From assembly GCA_003557825.1 (NCBI GenBank), contig PWNM01000529.1, positions 1-16,151 of the forward strand: a DNA stretch of 16,151 bases, read 5' to 3'. This stretch comes from Candidatus Hydrogenedentota bacterium (lineage in GTDB: Bacteria; Hydrogenedentota; Hydrogenedentia; Hydrogenedentales; SLHB01). This document shows, piece after piece, positions 1 to 6,641 of this stretch. How positions within the stretch are numbered: position 1 is the stretch's first letter; each line of letters begins with the position of its first letter. The notes under the pieces were generated by a model. The model was not told the origin of the DNA, did not search any database, and saw only the letters and a list, made by a program, of their open reading frames with translations. Made by a program: the position numbers and the translations under genes.

Positions 1-198
1 CAGGTCGATGTCACCTCGACGATGCAGCCCAACCACGGCCATCAGATCAAGGACATCGTCAAAATCGTCGTGGGGGTGAAATAGGTCGGTACAGTGAATG
101 ACCGGAACCGGTCTAATGGGTTCGGCCGCTCCGGCTAATCCCCCAAAGATGATCATCATCCATACCATACTTATACATGTACACCGCATCATTGTCAT
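1..198 (-). CDS. Secreted nucleoside hydrolase-like protein, N-terminal fragment (cut by left edge)
   Basis: An open minus-strand frame of 66 codons runs from ATG at 198 to the left edge without a stop. A ribosome binding site (TAGGAG) lies about ten bases upstream. Residues 1-25 look like a signal peptide: Met/Ile/Trp-rich core, then LAGAA before Glu26. The mature part begins with a beta-strand-like PVPVIHCTDL (residues 30-39) followed by HPHDDFDDVLDLM (residues 41-53). An Asp after a hydrophobic strand, followed by an Asp cluster, recalls the calcium and ribose binding N-terminus of inosine/uridine-preferring nucleoside hydrolases, in the variant with extra residues before the second DD. 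A role in periplasmic or extracellular N-riboside or glycan breakdown is inferred. Only about a fifth of a typical protein is visible, so the family call is tentative; the reading frame is more certain. It diverges from the URO-D-family gene. Confidence 0.62.
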   Translation of the reverse strand, partial: MTMMRCTCISMVWMMIIFGGLAGAAEPIRPVPVIHCTDLFHPHDDFDDVLDLMAVVGLHRRGDIDL

Positions 199-426
199 TG
201 TGTTCGTCTCCTATATTGGTCATACCAACGTGATGTTCAGGTTATCATCCATCGGAGGCCATCCGGGTTGCATGATGCCTGAACCTATCGGGTTCGTACC
301 GCATAGGTCGGAAGCAACCAAGCATTCCTTCTAATTGATGGATTACGCTATGCGCTCTTAAAGACCTTCGGCTCCGGAATGCGGTATGCTAAAGGTCCGA
401 AACGCACAACCAGGGAGTACGATAAC
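199..426. promoter_or_regulatory. Divergent intergenic region with small inverted repeats
   Basis: This gap separates two divergent genes and should hold both promoters. I see no convincing -35/-10 pair. Two inverted repeats are visible: GAACC (281-285) with GGTTC (291-295) around a five-base centre, which could be an operator, and GACCTT (363-368) with AAGGTC (392-397), which could form a leader hairpin before the URO-D-family gene. Function is not shown by sequence alone. Confidence 0.3.
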
Positions 427-1509
427 ATGAACGCTCGCGAACGCATCCAGGCCACTCTGAACCGGCAACCCGTCGACCGCCGTCCCGTGGACCTATGGTA
501 TACCCCCGAAATCGCCACGGCTTTGAAACAGTTTTTCGGGATCGACGACGAGTTCGCCCTTTACCGGGCAATGAACCTTGATAAAATCGTGTGGGTCTTC
601 CCGGGCTATCACGGCCCTGATCCCGACAGCGAAGCCTTGGGCAGCTCGCACTACGGCGGCGACCGGACCATGTGGGGCGCGCCGCTTAAAACCATCGATA
701 CGGGCACGGCGGTCTACCAGGAAATGCGGGATCCGCCTCTGCGCACCTACGAAACCATCGAAGCGCTTGATGACTATCCCTATTGGCCCGACCCATCGCG
801 GTTCGACTATGAGGCGGCGGAGACCTTGGCTCGCAATGCCGCACAGGAGTTTGCGGTCATCGGCCCCTGGGTATCGTTCTTCGAGATCTACTGCCAATTG
901 CGCGGTCTTGATCAAGAGTTGATGGACGTGATGATGAACCCCGACCTGGTCCATGCCATCCTGGATCGCATTGAATCCATTCAAACGGAAATGATGAAGC
1001 GCTTCTTTGAGGCGGCGGGCGATGTCGTCGACCTCGTGTTTATCAGCGACGATATGGGCATGCAAGAGAATCTGCTGGTCTCACTCGACACGTGGGACGA
1101 ATATTTCAAAGCCCGGATGAAGCGGTGGTGCGACCTCATCCATTCCTACGGGATCAAGGTATTCTTTCACTCGGACGGAGCCATGGAACCGCTCATCCCG
1201 CGTCTTATCGATTGCGGCATCGACGTACTGAATCCCATTCAGCATGTGTGCCCGGGCATGGATACGGTCGCCCTTGGCGAACGTTACGGAGACCAGTTGA
1301 TTTTCCACGGCGGCATCGACAACCAATCCGTGTTGCCTTTCGGTTCCGTCGAGGACGTTCGCGCGGAAACTCAGCGCTGCCTGGAAACCCTGGGAGCCGG
1401 CGGCAAGGGATACATTTGCTGTTCGTGCCACAACGTACAAGCCGGTACGCCGGTCGAAAACATCCTCGCCATGATCGAGACGGTACAAGCTACGCCTCTC
1501 GTCGAATAA
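427..1509 (+). CDS. Uroporphyrinogen decarboxylase (URO-D) family protein
   Basis: The 360-residue protein begins MNARERIQATLNRQPVDRRP, the usual N-terminus of the non-HemE URO-D-like family, in which a TIM barrel binds a methylated substrate or corrinoid protein. I chose ATG 427 because GGGAG lies nine bases upstream and homology starts there; an in-frame ATG at 379 would add 16 unlike residues. Later landmarks are FFHSDG (about 246-251), FHGGIDNQSVLPFG, and CCSCHNVQAGTPVENILAM (from 331), the standard C-terminal region of these proteins. Methylcobamide methyltransferases of the family bind zinc through HxC and a later Cys. Here the first motif is H248-S-D, so the middle Cys is absent, although C331, C332 and C334 are present. 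True HemE function in haem synthesis is unlikely. A demethylase or methyltransferase role on an unknown substrate is inferred. Confidence 0.88.
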   Translation: MNARERIQATLNRQPVDRRPVDLWYTPEIATALKQFFGIDDEFALYRAMNLDKIVWVFPGYHGPDPDSEALGSSHYGGDRTMWGAPLKTIDTGTAVYQEMRDPPLRTYETIEALDDYPYWPDPSRFDYEAAETLARNAAQEFAVIGPWVSFFEIYCQLRGLDQELMDVMMNPDLVHAILDRIESIQTEMMKRFFEAAGDVVDLVFISDDMGMQENLLVSLDTWDEYFKARMKRWCDLIHSYGIKVFFHSDGAMEPLIPRLIDCGIDVLNPIQHVCPGMDTVALGERYGDQLIFHGGIDNQSVLPFGSVEDVRAETQRCLETLGAGGKGYICCSCHNVQAGTPVENILAMIETVQATPLVE

Positions 1510-1590
1510 GGCGTTGCAAGCATTTCCATAGCACTGTATGATAGCCGGTTACAGATGTGAAGTTTCGTAACACAACCAGAGGGAGACGTG

Positions 1591-1656
1591 ATGAACGTTG
1601 TGAAAATCCAAGCATTCGCACTCGTTGTTGCCCTGACCATGGCGTTGGCAAACTGA
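1591..1656 (+). pseudogene. Signal-peptide start of the GH99-like gene, ended by in-frame TGA
   Basis: A GGGAG ribosome binding site precedes ATG 1591. It opens a 21-residue peptide (MNVVKIQAFALVVALTMALA, then N) that is a textbook signal sequence: a Lys followed by a hydrophobic core ending in ALA. The next codon is TGA (1654-1656). The same frame then continues without another stop into the GH99-like protein: 1591 and 1690 differ by exactly 33 codons. This looks like the authentic 5' end of that gene interrupted by a nonsense codon, either real or a consensus error. TGA could derive from TGC, TGT (Cys, roughly at a lipobox position) or TGG. Readthrough is not excluded. Confidence 0.7.
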
Positions 1657-1689
1657 GCCAATGGGATTGAACTGCCTGAGGAGAACGAA

Positions 1690-2697
1690 GTGGACAAAGA
1701 TGACGTGTTGGTGGGGGTAACCTATTTCGCCGGCTGGTGGGAGCCCTTGCCGAATAAGTGGCATGTTCCCGCGGATACGGACTGGCGGCCCCTTTTCCCC
1801 GAGCGCGTCCCGCTGTTGGGCGAGTACAACGACCAGGAAACCATGAACCGCGAGATCATCGCCGCATCCGAACACGGCATCGATTTCTTCATCACCTTGT
1901 GGTACTACAACGAAGAAGGCGAGGAACGGGAACCCAATTCGCGCTTTCTTGAACGAGGCCTGACCAAGTTTGTCGCCTCGCCCGAGGCCCATCGGATGCA
2001 GTTCATGATCGAGTACTGCAACCATCCGCCCTACACGGTCGAAACCGAGGCACATTGGGAAGAGTGCATCGACACCTGGCTCGAGTTTTTCGCCCATCCC
2101 AGCCATCTCCGAATCGACGACAAACTCGTATTCAAGGTGCACAGCTTCCACTTCTTTATTCAGGAAAGCGGCGGCATTGAAGAAGGGCGACAACGACTTG
2201 AGCGACTGCGCGAGGCGGTCCGCGATGCAGGCCTGGGCGAGATGCTAATCGGTGCCGGCGTCATGTCGCAGGAAGCCGTTGGCGAGGGACATCCCGCCAC
2301 GGAGCTGTTCGATTTTACCGGGACGTACATGGACGTGCCGCAACTCGAACCCAAAGACGAAGACTACCCATACGAAATGCTTGCCGAACAATCGGAGCAA
2401 GGCCGACGCATTCACGCGGAGGACGCCATCCCCTATGTCCCCTATCTGGCGGCCGGATGGAATCCCCGTCCCTGGCGAGACCCTCGGCCTGCTTTCGAGT
2501 TGCCCAATCGCGAGCAGTGGACCGCCGCGCTCGAGAAGATGAAGGCCGATGTACTGGAACACGACATGCTGGGCTTCCCCGGGCAAAACGCCTTTATCAT
2601 CTATGCCTGGAATGAATATGGCGAGGGAGGCTTTATCGCGCCGACCGAAGGCGATGGCTACATGAAACTCGAGGCGATTCAGGAAGTGTTTGACTAG
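1690..2697 (+). CDS. Glycoside hydrolase family 99-like / WbsX-like protein
   Basis: The 335-residue body starts VGVTYFAGWWEP, continues through a YND-type loop and GIDFFITLWYYNEE, and ends with IIYAWNEYGEGGFIAPTEGDG. This arrangement (YF/YPxxW near the start, AWNEYGEG near the end) is the signature of the GH99-like / glycosyltransferase-associated WbsX family, TIM-barrel proteins acting on glycans. The exact reaction is unknown. GTG 1690 is the first start after the in-frame TGA at 1654 and has GAGGAG six to seven bases upstream, so re-initiation here would give a cytoplasmic protein without its export signal. The original start was probably ATG 1591. The 3' end abuts the folate cyclo-ligase gene, suggesting cotranscription. 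Whether the product is still secreted depends on whether the TGA is real. Confidence 0.78.
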   Translation: MDKDDVLVGVTYFAGWWEPLPNKWHVPADTDWRPLFPERVPLLGEYNDQETMNREIIAASEHGIDFFITLWYYNEEGEEREPNSRFLERGLTKFVASPEAHRMQFMIEYCNHPPYTVETEAHWEECIDTWLEFFAHPSHLRIDDKLVFKVHSFHFFIQESGGIEEGRQRLERLREAVRDAGLGEMLIGAGVMSQEAVGEGHPATELFDFTGTYMDVPQLEPKDEDYPYEMLAEQSEQGRRIHAEDAIPYVPYLAAGWNPRPWRDPRPAFELPNREQWTAALEKMKADVLEHDMLGFPGQNAFIIYAWNEYGEGGFIAPTEGDGYMKLEAIQEVFD

Positions 2698-2704
2698 TCC
2701 CGTT

Positions 2705-3307
2705 ATGACGGACATTGCCACACGCAAACGGGAGCTCCGGAACCAGTTTCTGGCGCGACGGAAAGCGTTGCCGCCGCTGACCTGTGCAGCGGCGGCAGCG
2801 GCCATTCTCAAGCGGCTCACCACCTTCCCTCCTTGGGTCGAGGCGGAGTCGTATTTTTGCTATGTCGCGTCGAAAGATAACGAAGTGGACACCAAACCTC
2901 TCATCGAGGACCGACTTGGGGCGGGCAAAACCGTGTATGTCCCCATTGCCCACCCGGACCGTTCGATGAACTGGGCTCCCATTCCCAACCTCGACGTTAT
3001 GCAACCGTCACGATTCGGCGTGCTCGAACCGCCGCCCGAACTCGTCCCATCCGGCCCTGCTCCCGACGATGGCCTGGTCACTGTGCCGGGCATCGCCTTT
3101 GCGCCGTCGGGCTATCGCATTGGCTATGGCGGCGGGTATTACGATCGGTATCTTGCCCAGACCAACGGCACCACCGTGGCGGTCGCCTATGAAATCCAGA
3201 TCACCGACAGCGTCCCGGTCGAACCCCACGATGTGCCGGTGGATTGGATCATCACCGAAGAACGTTGCATCCGGTGTTTAACAGGCCGGTTCGGCTCGGT
3301 GGGATAG
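2705..3307 (+). CDS. 5-formyltetrahydrofolate cyclo-ligase (MTHFS)
   Basis: This 200-residue protein has the standard family length. It converts 5-formyl-THF to 5,10-methenyl-THF using ATP, in cytoplasmic one-carbon metabolism. Diagnostic elements are the basic N-terminal helix (RKRELRNQFLARRKAL, residues 7-22), the folate and ATP region around VPGIAF (127-132), and GYRIGYGGGYYDRYL (136-150), the hallmark phosphate-binding motif. The residue after AF is Ala, where Asp is common in this family. ATG 2705 lies seven bases after the preceding stop. An in-frame TTG at 2690 would overlap that gene by eight bases and has AGGAAG just before it, so the start is not fully settled. The 3' end converges on clpA with only five bases between stop codons. 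Linkage to the GH99-like gene is probably transcriptional rather than functional. Confidence 0.93.
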   Translation: MTDIATRKRELRNQFLARRKALPPLTCAAAAAAILKRLTTFPPWVEAESYFCYVASKDNEVDTKPLIEDRLGAGKTVYVPIAHPDRSMNWAPIPNLDVMQPSRFGVLEPPPELVPSGPAPDDGLVTVPGIAFAPSGYRIGYGGGYYDRYLAQTNGTTVAVAYEIQITDSVPVEPHDVPVDWIITEERCIRCLTGRFGSVG

Positions 3308-3312
3308 CCAGC

Positions 3313-5598
3313 TTAATCCTCAGAACGGCTGTTGCACTCCAGGGCAAGCTTGTCGTCTTCCACTGTCACAAGCACCGTGCCGCCCTTTTCCAGCGAACCA
3401 AATAATAGCTCGTCCGTAAGCGGGTCCATGATCTCGGTCTGGATCAACCGGCCCAACGGCCGTGCCCCGTAGTGGATGTCAAATCCATGCTGGGCCAACC
3501 AGGACCGTGCGGCATCGGTAATATCCAAGGTGACCTTACGCGGCGTCAGACGACCTCGAACCTCATCGATAAATTTCTCGACGATGCGTTCCATGATCTC
3601 GGGCGATAGCGGATTGAAGGCGATAATCGCATCGAGGCGATTTCGGAATTCGGGACTGAATGCCCGTTCGATGGCCTTCATGCCTTTGCTTCGGGTATCT
3701 TCCACATCTCGGCCAAAGCCGATGGACTGGGCGGCCATGTCCCGCGCGCCGGCATTCGAAGTCATGATGAGGATGACGTTGCGGAAATCCGCTTTTTTGC
3801 CGTTGTTGTCCGTCAGCGTGGCATGATCCATGACCTGCAGCAGGATATTAAAGAGATCGGGATGGGCCTTCTCGATCTCGTCGAGGAGAAGCACGCAATG
3901 CGGATTCCGGCGGATCTCGTCGGTCAGCAGTCCGCCCTGATCAAAGCCGACATAGCCAGGCGGTGCGCCAATCAGCCGCGACACCGTATGTTTTTCCATG
4001 TACTCGCTCATGTCGTAGCGCGCGAAGTGGATGCCCTGTAGGAGCGCCAACTGACGAGCGGCTTCGGTTTTGCCCACGCCGGTAGGGCCGGTAAACAGAA
4101 ACGAGCCGACCGGTTTTTCAGGCTGGCCCAGTCCTGCGCGAGACCGTTTTATGGAGGTGGCCAAGGCATGGAGCGCATCGTCTTGCCCGTATACCACCGC
4201 TTTGAGATCGGACTCGAGCGTCGCCAGGCGATCCCGGTCGGATGCCGATACGCTGCGGATAGGCACTTTCGCCACATCGGCGACCACGCGCTCGATATCC
4301 GTTACGCGTACGGTCTTCCGCGGTTCTCCGGGCATAAGTCGGATGGCCGATCCGGTTTCATCGACCACGTCAATGGCCTTATCGGGTAAGTATCGATCGG
4401 TAATATGCTTGGCCGATAATTCGGCGGCTGCCCGAATGGCGCTGCCCGTGTACCGAAGACCATGATGCTGTTCGTATCGTTTTTTTAGACCTTGCAGGAT
4501 CAGGATGGTCTCATCAACCGATGGCTCTTGAATCTCAATCTTCTGGAATCGGCGGGACAAGGCGCGATCCTTCTCGAAAAGGTTCTTATACTCTTCGTAC
4601 GTCGTCGAGCCGATGCACCGAATGGCCCCGGATGCCAGGGCGGGTTTCAAAATATTGGAGGCGTCCACCGAACCGTCGCTCGTGGCTCCAGCGCCGACCA
4701 CCATATGAATCTCGTCGATGAACAGCACCACCTTCTCCAGGGCCTGCAACGCATTGATCACCGATTTAAGCCGCTGCTCGAAATCGCCGCGAAACCGGGT
4801 CCCTGCCAGCATGGCCGCTAGGTCGAGTTGCAGAATCTCCGCGTCTTTCAGGGCATCCGGCACGTTGCCCAGGAAAATATTCCGAGCCAAGCCCTCCGCA
4901 ATGGCCGTTTTGCCCACGCCGGGATCGCCAACCAACACCGGATTGTTTTTGCGGCGGCGACTCAGAATCTGCGTGATGCGCCGGAGCTCGTATTCGCGTC
5001 CGATGAGGGGATCGATCCGGCCTGCCCGGGCCTGTTCGTTCAGGTTGATGGTGTAGGCCTTGAGCGGATCCCGTTGCGAGCGCCGTTCGGACGAACCGCC
5101 CGTCTCCAATTCTTCTTGCTCGTTCGGTTCAAACTCAGAGGTCGGTTCGAAGGGTTCTTCGGCATCCAGTTTCGAGATTCCATGGGAAACATAGTTCAGG
5201 ATATCGAGCCGCGTAAGGCCCTCAGCAGTCAAAAAATACGCAGCGTGGGAGTCGTCTTCACCCAGTATAGCCGCAAGGATGTCGCCGCTATCCACTTCGT
5301 CTTTGCCCGAATAATGCACATGACTGATGGCACGCTGCATCAACCGCTCGAAGGCGACGGTCTGCTGGGGCACGAAATTTCTTCCTTCGGGAACCTGTTC
5401 AAGGTTTTCCTCGAAAAATTTCTCGAGTTTCCGTTTGAGCGAAGGGATCGTGCCCCCACAATGCTCCAACACCTCGCGACCGAATTCATCATCGCAGATG
5501 GCATAAAGTAAGTGCTCGATACATAAATATTCATGTCGGCGACGACGCGCTTCCCGCAACGCCACGCCCAAGGTAATCTCAAGCGAACGGCTAATCAT
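3313..5598 (-). CDS. clpA: ATP-dependent Clp protease ATP-binding subunit ClpA
   Basis: The 761-residue AAA+ unfoldase feeds substrates into the ClpP peptidase. Residues 1-145 form the double Clp N-domain, which docks ClpS. NBD1 has Walker A GDPGVGKT (224-231) and Walker B VLFIDE (291-296). NBD2 has Walker A GPTGVGKT (504-511) and Walker B VLLLDE (569-574). The tripeptide IGF (626-628) is the ClpP-docking loop, and the arginine-finger region is FRNRLD (651-656). There is no long middle coiled coil between the NBDs, which separates it from ClpB and ClpC and agrees with ClpA (E. coli 758 residues). The start codon lies one base after the clpS stop, so the two are translationally coupled. No clpP is visible in the window. 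All key residues seem intact. Confidence 0.97.
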   Translation of the reverse strand: MISRSLEITLGVALREARRRRHEYLCIEHLLYAICDDEFGREVLEHCGGTIPSLKRKLEKFFEENLEQVPEGRNFVPQQTVAFERLMQRAISHVHYSGKDEVDSGDILAAILGEDDSHAAYFLTAEGLTRLDILNYVSHGISKLDAEEPFEPTSEFEPNEQEELETGGSSERRSQRDPLKAYTINLNEQARAGRIDPLIGREYELRRITQILSRRRKNNPVLVGDPGVGKTAIAEGLARNIFLGNVPDALKDAEILQLDLAAMLAGTRFRGDFEQRLKSVINALQALEKVVLFIDEIHMVVGAGATSDGSVDASNILKPALASGAIRCIGSTTYEEYKNLFEKDRALSRRFQKIEIQEPSVDETILILQGLKKRYEQHHGLRYTGSAIRAAAELSAKHITDRYLPDKAIDVVDETGSAIRLMPGEPRKTVRVTDIERVVADVAKVPIRSVSASDRDRLATLESDLKAVVYGQDDALHALATSIKRSRAGLGQPEKPVGSFLFTGPTGVGKTEAARQLALLQGIHFARYDMSEYMEKHTVSRLIGAPPGYVGFDQGGLLTDEIRRNPHCVLLLDEIEKAHPDLFNILLQVMDHATLTDNNGKKADFRNVILIMTSNAGARDMAAQSIGFGRDVEDTRSKGMKAIERAFSPEFRNRLDAIIAFNPLSPEIMERIVEKFIDEVRGRLTPRKVTLDITDAARSWLAQHGFDIHYGARPLGRLIQTEIMDPLTDELLFGSLEKGGTVLVTVEDDKLALECNSRSED

Positions 5599-5599
5599 C

Positions 5600-5908
5600 T
5601 TATTCCGGCTCCATGGAGCATTTCAGCGGAAATCCATTGGCTTCCGCAAGATCTTGTACAGTGGCAATTTTCGTTTCGGCAATCTGGGCCGGATACACGC
5701 CCGCAATGCCTACCTCATTATGGTGGACCTCGAGCATGATCCGGATGGCCTCGGCCGGCGACCGCCGAAAAACGTTTTCCAGTACCTCAACAACAAACTC
5801 CATTGTCGTATAATGGTCGTTGTGGAGCAATACTTTATACTGTCGGGGCCGCTGAACCTCTTCGGTTACATCGGAAACAGTTTCATGATGGGGATTTACA
5901 TCCGTCAT
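5600..5908 (-). CDS. clpS: ATP-dependent Clp protease adaptor ClpS
   Basis: The 102-residue N-recognin delivers proteins with N-terminal Leu, Phe, Tyr or Trp to ClpA. After a flexible 20-residue N-terminal tail comes YKVLLHNDHYTTMEFVVEVL (24-43), then MLEVHHNEVGIAG (58-70), the helix AQIAETK (74-80), and a C-terminus ending LKCSMEPE like E. coli LLCTLEKA. Pocket residues matching E. coli N34, D35 and H66 are N30, D31 and H62. The residue after the ND pair is His where E. coli has Asp. It is the first gene of a clpS-clpA operon, with one base between the genes. AAAGG lies about 13 bases before the ATG, a little far. The promoter must lie in 5909-6087, but I see no consensus pair there. Confidence 0.97.
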   Translation of the reverse strand: MTDVNPHHETVSDVTEEVQRPRQYKVLLHNDHYTTMEFVVEVLENVFRRSPAEAIRIMLEVHHNEVGIAGVYPAQIAETKIATVQDLAEANGFPLKCSMEPE

Positions 5909-6087
5909 ACGTATATAATGGGCCTTTCACTGCAAAAACGAATGTTCTACTCCATACATCATAACATACCTATAGGGTAAAATTAGGCCCACGTTGTAAG
6001 GGGGACATGGAAGAAGATCCTTGTAGCCTGATTTTGATGCAAGCAAATAAAAATTAGTTTAATAAGAAGGGATTGAAAAGGATACCT

Positions 6088-6555
6088 ATGGGTGTCGAAA
6101 TCGAACGCAAGTTTCTCGTGCGCAATGACGATTGGCGACAAGAAGTCCAGTCGGCGCAACAGATTACCCAGGGATATATCGCTGTGGGGCCGCCGACGGC
6201 GGTACGCGTCCGAATCGCCGATGGCGCTGCTATCCTCAACATCAAGAAGGCTACCCTCGACCTCGAACGCGCTGAGTTTGAGTTTTCCATACCGTTAGAA
6301 GAAGGAGAAGCCATTCTTGACTCATTGTGCGAGGGCCATATCATCCAGAAGACCCGGTATATGTTGCCCGAGGATGGTTTCCTGTGGGAGATTGATGTGT
6401 TTGAGGGTAGCAATGCCGGCCTTGTGGTTGCAGAAATCGAGTTGGAGGATGTAGATGACAAAATCCCCAAACCGGATTGGCTTGGCGAGGAGATTTCGGA
6501 TGATCCGCGCTATCTGAATTCGTCTTTGACCATGCATCCCTATACCACCTGGTGA
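6088..6555 (+). CDS. CYTH domain protein (triphosphate tunnel metalloenzyme)
   Basis: This 155-residue protein is a single CYTH domain. EIERKF (4-9) is the defining ExExK motif. Basic tunnel residues follow: R40 and R42 (VRVR), K53, K54 and R90. Acidic pairs line the far side: EIDVFEG (101-107) and AEIELE (115-120). Family members cleave inorganic or organic triphosphates with a divalent metal; bacterial single-domain forms are often tripolyphosphatases. Adenylate cyclase activity is possible but less likely for this short form. I chose ATG 6088, with AAAAGG six bases upstream, over an in-frame TTG at 6073. The gene diverges from clpS. The pilB-type gene starts 86 bases downstream in the same direction. 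Confidence 0.92.
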   Translation: MGVEIERKFLVRNDDWRQEVQSAQQITQGYIAVGPPTAVRVRIADGAAILNIKKATLDLERAEFEFSIPLEEGEAILDSLCEGHIIQKTRYMLPEDGFLWEIDVFEGSNAGLVVAEIELEDVDDKIPKPDWLGEEISDDPRYLNSSLTMHPYTTW

Positions 6556-6568
6556 TTGCAGGGCCGAC

Positions 6569-6597
6569 TTTATCGAAAACGGCCAAGTGATTATAAT
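6569..6597 (+). promoter_or_regulatory. Possible promoter for the PilB/GspE-type ATPase gene
   Basis: A perfect -10 hexamer TATAAT occurs at 6592-6597, 45 bases before the ATPase start codon. The hexamer 17 bases upstream, TTTATC (6569-6574), matches the -35 consensus poorly, and TG occurs one base too far upstream for an extended -10. The position is sensible but the match is half-strength. Confidence 0.35.
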
Positions 6598-6641
6598 GCG
6601 TTACGACAATTTGGCAATATTGACGGCGGAAGGAACCATTC

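Noticed and set aside
1..84. Plus-strand frame ending in TAG at 82-84, as the tail of an upstream gene
   Set aside because: It is antisense to the minus-strand frame, which has a ribosome binding site, signal peptide and family-like motif; the plus reading has no recognisable feature.
98..334. Plus-strand 78-codon ORF
   Set aside because: Composition is unlike a protein, it has no ribosome binding site, and it overlaps the signal-peptide region of the minus-strand gene and the divergent promoter region.
1591..2697. Genome-wide reassignment of TGA to an amino acid
   Set aside because: dnaN, the epimerase, the CYTH gene and pseudopilin copy 3 all end in TGA at family-typical lengths, so TGA is a normal stop here.
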